Of a DNA stretch of 64,000 nt, positions 40,232-55,470 are shown one piece after another. The position numbers were made by a program, and so were the translations under genes. How positions within the stretch are numbered: position 1 is the stretch's first letter; each line of letters starts with the position of its first letter. The DNA is taken from assembly GCA_048213135.1 (NCBI GenBank), contig PS015140.1:27467-91466 (forward strand). The letters are read 5' to 3'. The notes under the pieces were generated by a model. The model ran no database searches and was not told where the DNA came from. It saw only the letters and a program-made list of their open reading frames with translations. Source of the stretch: Reclinomonas americana ATCC 50394 (taxonomy: Eukaryota; Jakobida; Jakobea; Jakobida).

Positions 40232-42781
40232 TTATGAGAGGAGGACAGGCAGGGCGGCCACCGGCATGCTTTCGATGCCGTTCTCGTCGACACCACGCAA
40301 GATGCGGAAGAAACCGTCTTCACCCCACGAGCGGCCCCCTGTTCGAACAAGAGAGGGAGAGATGAGGGAGGGACAAATAGACAGGGATGTGAGGAGAGGG
40401 TGAAGAGGGAGAGAGAGAGAGAGGAGGGACGGGAGGAGAGAGAGGGAGGGGGAGGAGAGAAGAAAGGAGGAGAGAGAGGAGGAGAGAGAGAGAGAGGAGC
40501 GGTCGAGAGTGAGAGAGAGAGTGGAGAGAGAGAGAGTGTAGTACGAAACAGACGAGCAGTGAGCNNNNNNNNNNNNNNNNNNNNAGAGAGAGAGGAGGAG
40601 GAGGGAGGAGAGAAAAGGAGGGAGGAGAAGAGAGGGAGAGACAGAGAGAGGAGCGGTCGAGAGTGAGAGAGAGAATGGGAGAGAGAGAGAGTGAGTTGAA
40701 ACAGACAGCAGTGAGCGATCGAACGAGAAGGACAAACAGACAGGCGAGGGAAAGGAAGAGAGAGAGAGAGAGAGAGAGAGGTGCAGGTAGTGGAAGAGAG
40801 GATAGGAGGGTGCAAGCCGAATGCATCTTCGGGAAGAAAGGAGCGAGGAAGAGAAAGAGAGTGTGCATGAACAAACGGACGCAACAAGAGTTCTGCACGA
40901 TCCAGTAGCGATCGACCTGTCGTGTGGTCTCGTTCAGTTCCTCGCCCCATCCAACTGCAAGCGAATGGATCAGGCATAGGCAACGGAAACGAAAAAGCAC
41001 TGAAGTGACAAACCAATGAGGACGGCGTGCGTAGTGGGCTCGAAAGAATGTCGCCACGATGAGTGCATGTGCTGGTTGGCCAGCTTGCGGTAAATGCCGG
41101 ACGAGTACAGGCTCCATTCGCCCGTCTACATCGCAAAGAGTGAGTGGACGAGGAAGAGAGAGAGAGTGACGGGCGAGACAACTCTTGTCACAAACCGCGG
41201 CAAAGCAGGCGGCGATCGGACCGTTTCGCAGGATTTCCTCCATCATCGATTGTTCGGTGGCCGCGCCGAAGAAGCCTGACGAGGGGGGAAGGGGAGGAAG
41301 AGGGTAAAGGTGAGCGGGAGAGAGGGAAGGGGGGAAAGGGAAAGGGAAGAGGGAAGAGGGAAGAGGGAAGAGGGGAAGAGGGAAGAGGGAGAAGAAGAGG
41401 CAGAGGAAGAGGAAGAGGAAGAGGAAGAGGAAGAGGAAGAGGAAGAGGAAGAGGAAGAGGGAAGAGGGAAGAAGGAAGAGGGAAGAGGGAAGAGGCAGGG
41501 GCAGAGATCGAAGAGGATGAAGCGGTAGAGGAAAACGGAGAAGAAAGAGGAAGAGGGACACAGAAGAGGGGAAGAATGAAGATGAGGACTGCGAGAGCGT
41601 CGGAAACGACGAAAGAAAGAACGTACAGTCAGGGACAGTCAGTTGGAAGAAGTGAGACAGAGAGACTGAGAAAAGAAAGAGTGCAGAACAAGCGAATGCA
41701 CGAATGCAGCCGCAAACTCACCGCCGACATAATAGTAATCAGCAACTTGGACGACACGACGACGACCGCACGAGCCGCGGCATGTGTAGGTGTCGCTGCC
41801 CTTGTATGGCTGGCACGACTGTATCGAGGGGTAAAGAGACAAGGTGAGTGGGGAGAAGGGCAGGGGGAAGGGAGGGAAGTTCTCGACATAAAACAGAGAG
41901 AGAGAGAGAGAGCCACAACTAAAGGCCAGCACTGCACTTGTCCTCCCTGCTCACCTCATCAACCGCGCCAAACGAATGCGCAAACTTGGAGGCCAAGTAC
42001 GGCCACCCACCGCCGCATCCTTGCGACCAGGGTGAGCACGAGAGAGCCCGTTGTGGCGAGAGTGTCAGCTGCGCACGCCCAAGTCAGCAACTGTGGTCAT
42101 GCAATGGCGACGCAAGAGCGACGCACCTGTTCCTTGTTCTTTGTCGACACTCGCAGACGTGCCTCCAGCATTGCAGTGGTGGCCACCGAGTAGCTGAAGA
42201 AGAATGAGTGTCACGGAGGAGCGCGATGGCGAAGACTTGCCACTCACCAGCTGCCACAGGCACCTTGCGTGCTGTTGCACGAGGTGGATGAGATGCAGAT
42301 CTTTGCTTCAGTCACAAACGAAAGCACTAACCGAACAGGTGGCACAAAGTTCTCGCCATTCACATTGCGCCAGTCAAAGAAGCGCGGCAAGTGGGAGGTC
42401 TCGATATTGGTGAGGTAGCCAGTGGAAATGGCCTGCATAACGAGGAAAGATGAGCACAACAGATGAGGCCTTGCGATTCATGATTGCACACACCGATGCG
42501 TGCGCCGCACGAGCTGCGCTACCGGCGCGATGGTGCCGGCCTCCTGACATGAGTTGTTGCTGTGGAATGCAAGAGCGCAAGGTGAGCATACAACATGGAA
42601 GGATACGAGATGCTCCGACAAGCGACAACTATTCAACTCCACGTGGGGCACTCTATTACTAATTCTATTCCAGCAACATTCCCTCTCTTCGTCATCTCAA
42701 GAAGGAGAGAAGGCAATAGAAAAAAGAGATACACAGAGACAGAGACATGCAGGCAGACATACATACACAACGGGAGAAAGT

Positions 42782-42827
<46 letters not shown>

Positions 42828-45362
42828 CAGACAAACAAACAAATGTACAAAGAAAGAGAGACGAACAGACAACACTTCGAAACTAACAACCAGTAATGCT
42901 GAGAAAGAGAGACAAACACTTCGACACAAACAAGCAGAAATACAAAGACAGAGAGGCAAAGACAGCCAGACAATCGACTTAGCACCAGAAATTCAGAAAA
43001 AGAGAGACAGAAACACAAACAACCAGAAATGCTGAGAAAGAGACAAATACTGCGACACAAACAAACAGAAAATGCAAAGAAAGAGAGACAAACGCTACGA
43101 CGCAACAAACAGAAATACAAAGCGAGACAAACAGACCAACAGATAGACAAACCTACAGACAGACAGAGAGAGAGAGAGCAACATATTTTCCTCATCCAGT
43201 CTCTCTCTCCCTACAATCACCCCAACACCCTCCCTCTTCTTCCCCCTCTGACCTTCGACCACTCCACACCAGCCAACGACTCATGCGCTCGCGCCTTCCA
43301 CGACTGCTGCTGCGTGTTGATGGTGCGCACAAAGTCGTCCGTCTCCGCTGCCGTCGGTCCCACATCCGACAAATCCTCGTCGTCCTCGTTCTCGCGCACC
43401 GACACGAATTCCATGGTCGGCAGGTCGAGGCCGAGGGCGTTGGGCGGTACGTTGTACGCGAACTCGTCGGCCACCAGCTGGCTCGGTCGGATGCGGAAGA
43501 CGGGGGGTGGGAAGTTCTCGCTCTGTGGGAGAAGGGGGGGGGGGGGGGTGAGGACGGGGGAAAGGTTGGATTGCGTTCGGGAAGGAGGAACGCACGCGGT
43601 CGAGGTTAACCAGCAAGTTCTCGTTCATGTCATCCTTGACGGCGCGGAAGCAGCCCCACTTTCTCTGCGGCGGGGGGACAGGGTAATAAGGGTGAGGGAG
43701 GAGAAAGGGATTGAGGAAACATCCTGCCTCTCTATCTTCACCATCACACACCTGATCGGCGCGATGGAACCACCCGTTGAAACTGACACCACACAGGCTC
43801 TCCGCTTGTCGCTGCCCCGACACGGGCCGATACTGGAGATACGCAAAGTACTGCACATGATCGCGGGTCAGACGGTCGTTCGGCGAGGTCATGACGAGCA
43901 GCATAACTAACCGTGTGTCCGCCAACGCGGATCTCAACGCCCTCTGCGTACACCATCTGCAGAGAGACACGCAGTCAGTCGCCAAGATCGTCAACTAGTC
44001 ACAAAGCTCGTGTCATGCACGCTCTATTCAATTTCATCTCTCAACAGGCGTGCTCTTGCATTTCTCAATCCCTGCTGCCCGCGGCAAGACAACTCACTGC
44101 TTCTGAATTGTGCTCTCTCGGCATCGCTCGTTGCATTACCACAACTGAGGGCGTGACCTCGCAGAACAAGCGCTGCCTACCGCCTCACTCTCCATCATGC
44201 TTCTCACGAGGATCCAACCGTCCTTGCGCGCGCTCTTGCGCCCTTCACAGAGGCCACTCTCCCTCCTTGTTGTCTTGCAGATTATCGCTTCTTTCTCAGT
44301 CTCTCCTCCTTCTCTTATTTCCCTTCAGTTTCTCAATGCCTGCTTAATGTCTTGCTCCTTGCTCTCTCACCTCCCTTCCTCTTCCATCTCTTGCTTCCAC
44401 TCAGCTTCCAACGACTGCTTCCCTCTCTCGCTTCTGTCTTTCTCAGTCTCTCTCTGTCCTCTTCCCTCTCTTATCTCTATTCAGTTTCTTGCCTGCTTCC
44501 ATGTCTTGCTTCTTGCTCTCTCACTCTCCCTTCCTCTTCCATCTCATGCTTCCACTCAGCTTCTCAATGTCTGCTTTCCTCTCTCGCTCCTTGATCTCTC
44601 ACTCTCCTCCCTTCCTAGTTTCCATTCAGTTTCTCGACGTCTGCCTTCATGTCTTGATGCCTGCTCTCCCACTCTCCCCCGTCCTCATCCCTCTCTCGCT
44701 TCCTTTCAGTTTCTCAATGGCCGCTTCCATGTCTTGCTTCTTTCTTTCTCAGTCTCTTCCCCCGTCCTCTTCCCTATCTTTCGCTCAGTTTCTCAATGTC
44801 TGTTCCTGTCTTGCTTCTTTGTTTCTCAGTCTCTCTCCCCCTCTCCCTCCCACCCTCGTCCCTCATATCTCTCTCTCTCTCTCTTCCACCCCCTCCCTTC
44901 TCCTCCCCCCTTCCCCTCCATCCCCCCCTTCCCCTTCATCCCCCCTTCCCCTCCATCCCCCCCTTCCCCTTCACCACTCACCGTCCACGTCCCCCTCACC
45001 CCACCCTCCTCCGTCACCACCACATTCGGCTCCTCCAGACGCACCCGCAACGGCGCCGAGCGCGCCACAAACCGCGAGCACGAGCGCGGTGGCGGCAACG
45101 AAACCGCCGACGACGCCGCCGCCATGGCAAACGCCCCCGCCGGGACAGTCGACCACGCTCGCGCCGACGCATCAGACGCCGTCTGCGCCCACGCTGCCGC
45201 TGACGATGACTCACTTGCTGTGGTGGAGAGCCACGCTGATCGGTACAGCGTCCACTCGCCCGCCACTTGCGGCAACTCGCAGTGTGTCGCCACGTCAGCG
45301 TGCACGCCGGCGACGACGAGCAAGACGAAGACGACGCATAGAGCGACAAAGTTGGCGCGCAT
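40232..45362 (-). CDS. CTSC: Cathepsin C-like papain-family cysteine protease (dipeptidyl peptidase I)
   Basis: 566 residues. Minus-strand exons: 45362-44982, 43956-43912, 43850-43752, 43664-43596, 43522-43253, 42559-42494, 42432-42332, 42271-42248, 42193-42127, 42068-41955, 41818-41722, 41275-41196, 41125-41014, 40954-40886, 40338-40232. A signal peptide (FVALCVVFVLLVVAGVHA) is followed by an exclusion-domain region (CELPQVAGEWTLY, later SFNGWFHRADQ and RKWGCFRAV), a propeptide (FVRTINTQQQSWKA), then the mature enzyme from LPRFFDWRNVNGENFVPPVR. Catalytic residues: Cys in QGACGSC, His in TTHAVLI, Asn in WIVQNSW. GIESMPVAA near the end is typical of cathepsin C. The exclusion domain makes the family cut dipeptides from N-termini in lysosomes. 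The catalytic Cys codon is split TG|C by an intron. The symbol is given by family resemblance, not proven orthology. Confidence 0.92.
40370..40790. repeat. GA-rich duplicated intron segment with a 20-N gap at 40565-40584
   Basis: The last cathepsin C intron (40339-40885). Two copies of a GAGCGGTCGAGAGTGAGAGA-containing segment (near 40496 and 40652) flank the gap, each followed by a GAAACAGAC.AGCAGTGAGC block. Confidence 0.85.
41290..41510. repeat. GGAAGA purine array in a cathepsin C intron
   Basis: Intron between exons 11 and 12 (41276-41721). GAAGAG hexamers are flanked by GGGAAGA heptamers. Poly-Glu frames on the plus strand are spurious. Confidence 0.9.
42750..43190. repeat. ACAG/ACAGACAAAC degenerate repeats in a cathepsin C intron
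   Basis: Intron between exons 5 and 6 (42560-43252). A pure CAGA tetranucleotide run at 42780-42835 is followed by diverged units of about 60-65 bases containing AGAGAGACAAAC.CT.CGAC and ACAAACA.AGAAAT.CAAAGA blocks. Confidence 0.85.
44324..44850. repeat. About seven diverged copies of a roughly 75-bp pyrimidine-rich unit in cathepsin C intron 1
   Basis: Units contain CAGTTTCTCAATG(T/C)CTGC, then ATGTCTTGCTTCTT, then CTCACTCTCCC or CTCAGTCTCTC and CCTCTTCC. They fill the middle of the 1025-base first intron (43957-44981). Confidence 0.85.
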
Positions 45363-45534
45363 TTCGTGCAAGATATCCAATCGCCCGTTGATTGGAATGG
45401 ACGGGTGAACATGTGGCGCATAAGAAAGGCCATGAACGCTGCGTCGTTGTGCGGCAAGCAGCGCGCCAGTGAGAGGAAAGCATATCGCCTCTCACATGAC
45501 GTCCGCGTAAAATGAAAATGCATTTTATTGCACC
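45363..45534. other. Divergent promoter region of cathepsin C (-) and the 45535 ORF (+)
   Basis: About 170 bases between the cathepsin C ATG and the plus-strand ATG at 45535. It includes GTAAAATGAAAATGCATTTTATTG near 45507-45530, an imperfect palindrome around ATGCAT that is the only AT-rich element present. Confidence 0.4.
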
Positions 45535-46096
45535 ATGTTTGGTGGCAGCGCACTCGGCCTCGCCGGCTTCTGGTTGCAGTTCAAAGTGAGAGAGTGGTAC
45601 TATCGCCTCTTTGACCCGCTCTATCAATGGGAGGAAGAAGAGGAGGAGGAGGAAGCGACATCGATGCCGACGGAACCGCCCATGCCACCGAGGAGATCTA
45701 GAATGAAACGCGTTTGTGGCTCCTCTAGATCTGCCGCCGTACGCGTTGCTCGTCCGTGGTCTTTGACTCCCGCGCTGTCGCGCTTGGCACACTGCGGTGT
45801 GAGTACATTCCTCAGAGGGCTATGGCCTTATTCTTTTGCGTTTGTGAGTTTGGGAGCACGTAATTCAGTTCGAGTCCTCCTTGTCGCGGATTTATTGGCG
45901 GGCCCGGGAGTGCCAATGCTCGCATACCGTCTTTCGACAAACTACTCTACATATCACCCGCGCGCCTGGCGTTGGCGGGGCAAAGAATGCACAGGTGTGC
46001 TTTGTGTGACTGTCGTCGTGGTTATATACTTGCTAACGATTTGAGATGCGTGCGCGTGTGTGTTTGTGTTTGTGTGTGCATGTTTGTGTGTGCGTG

Positions 46097-46149
<53 letters not shown>

Positions 46150-46485
46150 TATGTGTGTGTGTGTGTGTGCGTGCGTGTGTGCGTGTGTGCAGAAGTACCA
46201 GGGAGCCACCGCGGTGAGCGACGCAGCGGCAGTGGGAGGGAGAGAGAGAGTGCGAGAGAGAGTGTGCGACAGAGCGAGTTACAGTACCCGCCTCCTGACA
46301 CCAAGCTGTGGCAGTCCGTCGTCTGCGAGGCCGCACGCGAGCGCTGGAGCACGCAGGACTGGTCAAACGGTCACTGGTGGCCCGCTCGCCCGAAGGCAAC
46401 CAACGTTTCGTTCATTTTCGCTTTTCGCGGCTTGCACACGAGGATTCACAACGTAGCACTGATGCGCGTGAATCCGCAGAGATAG
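45535..46485 (+). CDS. Possible small gene, exon structure uncertain
   Basis: ATG at 45535 opens MFGGSALGLAGFWLQFK with a GTGAGA donor right after it. The possible following exons are 46194-46214 (KYQGATA, between TGTGCAG and GTGAGCG) and 46285-46485 (begins YPPPDTKLWQSVVCEAA and ends in TAG). All junctions are phase 0. The hydrophobic short N-terminus and Trp-rich C-terminal part resemble small mitochondrial membrane-complex subunits in general, but I do not recognise a family. The intron between would contain the inverted repeat at 45694-45732 and a (GT)n microsatellite at 46050-46190. Treat as a weak model. Confidence 0.35.
46050..46195. repeat. (GT)n microsatellite
   Basis: TGTG repeats with GTGCGT variants. 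They lie in the putative intron of the weak 45535 gene model. Confidence 0.9.
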
Positions 46486-46567
46486 GGGCGCTGGCTCCAG
46501 TTCTCTTTCTGCAGTATCGGCAGCCGCGCCGGCGCCGGCGTCGATTGCAGCAGCGGCCACATCGTCT

Positions 46568-48153
46568 GTGTCGGGTCTGCCGCCACGCGATCCTCGTGAT
46601 CAGCATCATGCGCTCGACGAGAATCCGGCCGCGGTCGTGCAACAGAGCTCAGCCAGTGCCGCAGAAATGGCCGCGGTTCTTATTGCGCATCTCACGCAGC
46701 AAGCGCAGCGACTCGACCTGCTGTTGGCGAAATCGATGGAAGAGAACGCGCAACTCAAGCAGCACCATGCGGAGGAAGTCGCGTTTATGAGGCTGCTGTT
46801 GACGAAATCGATGGAGGATGTCGCGCAACTCAGGCAGCACCATGCAGAGGATGTCGCGCAACTCAGGCAGCACCATGCAGAGGATGTCGCGCAACTCAAG
46901 CAGCACCATACGGAGGATGTCTACCTTCGCGTCGAGGAAGCTCGAAACAGCTGCACTGAACAGATGCGCTCAGCCCAGAAAGTTATCACAACTTTTGTCA
47001 TGTGCCATGCCATGCTGCCGTCCATGCTTACAATCGGTAACTGTGTGTCCTGATTCAGCGGCTGAAACGCATCACCGTGGATATATCTGTGGAGAGAGGA
47101 ATGGATCGTGTTGAGGACTTATCCGACTTCGACCTGGCTCACATCCACGACGTCCAGGTGAGGCACTGAGTCCCTTTTGCCGTTGATGATGAGTTTCGAT
47201 GCTGACGGTCGAGTGTATACTCCCGATCCTGTAGCATTGCAGAACATACACCCACAGAGCGCAATGCTGTATATTTGCTCAGGATAATCTGGCGCACCCC
47301 GTCAACTGTCCACGGAACACTTTGTTGCTCACAAAGGCTGAGCATCAGGCTTTCAGCAGCTTCACTCTGTGTGTCAAGGTACGTACAGCGGTTGGGTTTG
47401 ACCTGCAGCCGATGTGCATGTATGATAAGACCTCCTTTCTTTGTTGTGTTAGGCCGACGGTACACTGCTGTCAACGCACGGGAGCAGCAGAGTTCTCGAT
47501 GGCCGTGTGGTGTTCAATAAGCGCAGTGCAATGTTCCAGCGGTGGTCGTTGCCGCACATGGACCTGCTGCTGCACCACGCTCGGAACTGCAAGGCGCCGC
47601 CTGCTGTGACTGAAGCTCTCGCAGCAGCTGCTGCGGAGGAAGAAAGCAACGGTCTTACGGATGCTGAGGCAAGTGGCCAGCTGCACGTGGTATTTTCCGT
47701 CGGCTTTCGTTGCTAAACGCGATCCATCGTGCTGTGTAGTGGCGCGTGCTGTATGGAGCTTTCAGTCTCAGAATTTCAGATGCGAAAAGCAGCAGTGGAG
47801 GCGTATCAACTACTCGGCGCACTGACTCTGGCGTTGGCGGTTCTGGTTCGTGGCGTGGTGGTCACGAGTCTGAGGACACGGAGGTTGAGGAGAAAAAAGA
47901 CGAGGAGAAGAGTGGCGAAGCGCAAGGAGACAAGAATGGAGTGGCTGAGCATGAAAAGGTGGCTGATGGCGGAAGTCCGACGGAGGTCTCGGCACCCGTC
48001 GAGCTTGCCCCCTTCCAACTCAACGAAACCAACCTGCTATGCTTGCGGTCGCTCTCACTGCGGTTGCGTGTCAATATGTGGCGCCTGTCGACGAGTGTTC
48101 CGTTGGATCACCAGCCGTGCCCGGCCGTGGTGCACCAGCAGCCGCAACCATAG
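46568..48153 (+). CDS. HNH-endonuclease-like protein with an 11-residue coiled-coil repeat (5' end uncertain)
   Basis: Exons: up to 46996, 47059-47157, 47283-47378, 47453-47686, 47740-48153. The frame is open from about 46480 without an in-frame ATG before 46667, so a further 5' exon is likely. Residues around 46690-46940 form a coiled coil, with DVAQLRQHHAE repeated in tandem (33-bp units) after a longer duplication around LLLAKSMEENAQLKQHHAE. Next come FDLAHIHDVQ and DNLAHPVNCPRNTLLLTKAEHQAF. The His and Cys/Asn spacing and the following propeller-like strand (DGTLL, RVLDGRVV) resemble the HNH_2-type domain common in fungal and protist proteins of unknown role, where the domain is thought to bind metal and cut DNA. 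The C-terminal third is acidic and low complexity. The catalytic assignment is by resemblance only. A second open frame (48039-48287) could replace the last codons. Confidence 0.5.
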
Positions 48154-50362
48154 GCGTCGTCGGCACCGGTTCAGCTACGCTCGGCGGCCCTGCCGAAGCC
48201 ATGGCGCCGGTGACGAAGAAAGGCGTCGAGATGCCGGCGGTGGACCACGTGGCCGTGCCGTCTCAGCACGCACAACCCGCGGTGTAATGGGACTTGCACT
48301 AATACCGCCAACTGTTACCATGTTGGCGTGCCGAAAACTGAATACAGACGGTACTCATGCGAAAACCAGTCCAACAACACATGTCGAGACGGGCAGCAAC
48401 TACCTGCGGGCAGGTGCGCGCCACCATTGGTTCCGCGACACGTTTTGATGCAACGTTTTCTTCCTGCGTGGAATGGAAATGTTCGGATTCATTGTGTTGC
48501 ATCATATTGACCAGTTTTTTGTAAGCTCACGAGACGATCTGTGGACGGAAGGCCCGTTTTCGTCTCTCAAGATGCCTTCACCACTGCACCTAACAAATTC
48601 ATTCACCAACAAACAAGCAACAGCTGTTTTGATGACCCAAGTTCAACCGCAGCGTATCCAATACATCAACACNNNNNNNNNNNNNNNNNNNNTTCCATTA
48701 CCATTTTCTCTGTGGTGCTACATGTGCGGTTTCGTGCCAGAGATGCGCAGGTACGCGCAATCGATGTGTACAAATAAATGACGCTACAACAAGCACACGA
48801 CGCGAATACAAACACACAGACAGACAGACGCACTCGCCCAGAAGACGTGCCAGTGTTGACAGATTGCAGTTTATCACACATTTATACTCACGCATTCACA
48901 ATCTCGCTTCACCCTCTCGTCTCGCTTTGTCTCTTTAATCTAACAGTATCGATGCCATCCTCCTCACCTTACCATTATCAGTACTGTCACCATCACGCGC
49001 ATCTCTCTCGTCCACAAACACATCCACGCAACACCACACGAAGACACAGACAGCAGTTCACGGCCATCTCCATGGCAAGAACCACCTCTCACGCACCGCG
49101 CACACTCACAGAGAGAGAGACAGAGAAAGAAGCACACAGAAAACGGCCACTCACTCCATCCCGACTTGTCTTTCGCACACAAACACGCTCAATCAGTCTC
49201 ACTCACACAGGCATTCTCGCACAAAGTCTTACCCATTCACTCTTGGTGTACTTCTCTGTATCTCTGTCTCCTGTCTCCTGAGGTGCCTCCTGAATCTCAA
49301 ACTTCTAGATCAAGATCTCTCATTCTGCTCACTTCACGCTGACTGACCGATACTCACTCTCTCAGTTTCACACTCACACGCTCACCTACAGTCTCAGTCG
49401 CAACGCGGTCCACTTCGGGACCACTATGGGCGGGCCCGCTGTGGCACCAGAAATGAGAGCCGTCAACGTTCACGACTGCATCACTCACAACAAACAACTG
49501 AAGCTCGCATGCGGGCGCCCACACTGACAACGGCGACGTCGAACGGAGAGCCTGTGAGTGTCCACACTGACAACAACAGCTGGAGAGCCTGTGTGCACGA
49601 GTGATGGGTGGGTGGGAGTTAATGCTCACACAGGCGTGACGGCGGGAATTCGCAAACAAATCTGCCGCGCACCCCTTTGCTGTTTTGCGCCAGAGGTTGC
49701 TGAGTGCACAGACAAGACACGCACGATATATTTTGGAAGCGAGCAGCAGCGGTGAGCTGCGTGCTCTCAGACAACTGCGCGAGAATGTGTGAGGACTAAT
49801 GGTGCTCGCGCTCGCGCGGGTCGCCGGTCCTCTGCGCGGGAGTGTGTGACGCCACAGTTTTGCTTGCGTGCCTGTTGTGTGCGATGCGTGTGTCCCGCTC
49901 TCCCGTTGCGTGTCACTGTGTACGAGTGATCAAGGGCTCCTGGTAAGTGCCTCCAGCTCCGCTGCCTCCTCTTGTGAGAGGAAGAGAGACTCAAGAGAGA
50001 GAGAGAGGAGGGGGGAAGAGGGAATGAGAGAGAGAGCNNNNNNNNNNNNNNNNNNNNTGACGATTGGCATGAAGTCGCTGGAGAGGTTCACTATGTAGAC
50101 GTCACTCTCCTCTACTGCCAAGTCACTGCTGATGCTCGAGCTTGAGAGCGCTCTTGGCGACTGATGGCTAATGCTGTGACTGGAGATGTGTGGCTTGAGT
50201 CGCGGTCGAAGACGGTCACTCAAGCGCTGCATTAGACTCAAGCAGAGAGTACGCTTGAGGCTGATGCACTGGCTTGGACAGAAGCACCGACACAAGTCAC
50301 GCTTCTGCCAGACTTGACAGGCAAGCCATGGGTTGCTAGGCATGTCACTTCTTGCAGGGAAA
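48154..50362. other. Intergenic region, no supported gene
   Basis: It holds a 20-N gap at 48673-48692, CA-rich DNA, and another 20-N gap at 50038-50057 beside a GA run. Near 50150-50290 short CTCAAGC/GCTTGAG inverted motifs recur. Several short open frames exist but show no family signal, exon structure or conserved motif. Confidence 0.5.
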
Positions 50363-50705
50363 NNNNNNNNNNNNNNNNNNNNNNNNNNNNNNNNNNNNNN
50401 NNNNNNNNNNNNNNNNNNNNNNNNNNNNNNNNNNNNNNNNNNNNNNNNNNNNNNNNNNNNNNNNNNNNNNNNNNNNNNNNNNNNNNNNNNNNNNNNNNNN
50501 NNNNNNNNNNNNNNNNNNNNNNNNNNNNNNNNNNNNNNNNNNNNNNNNNNNNNNNNNNNNNNNNNNNNNNNNNNNNNNNNNNNNNNNNNNNNNNNNNNNN
50601 NNNNNNNNNNNNNNNNNNNNNNNNNNNNNNNNNNNNNNNNNNNNNNNNNNNNNNNNNNNNNNNNNNNNNNNNNNNNNNNNNNNNNNNNNNNNNNNNNNNN
50701 NNNNN
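50363..50705. other. Assembly gap (343 N)
   Basis: The right border is the dispersed repeat starting CCAGGCAAACAAAGCAAAGC, also found beside the gap at 1455-1623. The unresolved sequence may be a longer dispersed element. Confidence 0.95.
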
Positions 50706-50770
50706 CCAGGCAAACAAAGCAAAGCCGGGTCCGGATCCGTGAAGCAAGCGAAGCAAAAGCAGTGGAGGCG
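50706..50770 (+). repeat. Dispersed repeat, second copy
   Basis: It matches 1670-1740 in the same orientation: the shared 20-base opening, a GGATCCG core, AGCAAGC.AAGC and a final GTGGAG. It is abruptly bordered by a gap on the left. Repeat or transposon identity is unknown. Confidence 0.65.
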
Positions 50771-51010
50771 TCGTCGACGTCAATGGTGCATCATGAGCCG
50801 TGGTTTCTCTTGCAGAAACGCCAGCATTAGCCATCTCGACTTTTTCTCGCTTTTGTTTTCACATGGACAGTCGCGCTCGCGTGTCATCATTGTCACTCGG
50901 TCAGTGTGCGCGTGCGCTGATCGGTCCTCGAGTCGCGTTGCTGACTTTGTGTTTGTGCGGCAGTGACTCTCCCTTTGTTCCTCTTTCTTTTCTCCAGCAC
51001 ACTTGCAACA

Positions 51011-55037
<4,027 letters not shown>

Positions 55038-55470
55038 TCTTCTCCTCCACACTTTGTTTCCTCGTGTTTTTTTCTTCTTGGACTGCAGTCCCTCGTTGCT
55101 CGCTCGGCTTCATGGGACTGTAGGGTGTGCGTGCGTGTGCGTGTGTTTGTCGTCGTCGTTCTGTGCGTGGTTTGAAGGGGGGGAGGCGGCGGGGGGAGCA
55201 AGGCGAGGTCAAGGTCTCCTTTCTCTTTTTTCCAGTTTCCCCCCCAACTTTAGCAGGCCGCGGTCTCGCGCACAGAGACCGCGTGTTCCCTCCGCTGTTC
55301 CCCCCTCCCACCGTCGTCTTCTACCTGCCGTCTGTCTCCATACTCTCTCTCTTTGTTGCTGTGTGCTGCATTTTTTATTACAAACCAACCCTCCGAAACG
55401 CACCGAGCGGGGGTGGGGAAGCGAGAACACAGGTAGTTGCAGATCTGTCTGCTTTTGCTTCTTTCTGAGA
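55038..55470. other. Intergenic 3' flank of Rab14
   Basis: It contains TTTTTTATTACA near 55370. AGCAGGCCGCGG occurs both in the last Rab14 exon (near 55001) and near 55250, a short local duplication. No gene is seen. Confidence 0.5.

Noticed and set aside
47039-47058. A 20-base GT...AG intron in the HNH-like gene
   Set aside because: Too short for spliceosomal splicing, and it gives the wrong frame. A donor at 46997 (GTCATG) with a 62-base intron keeps the frame instead.
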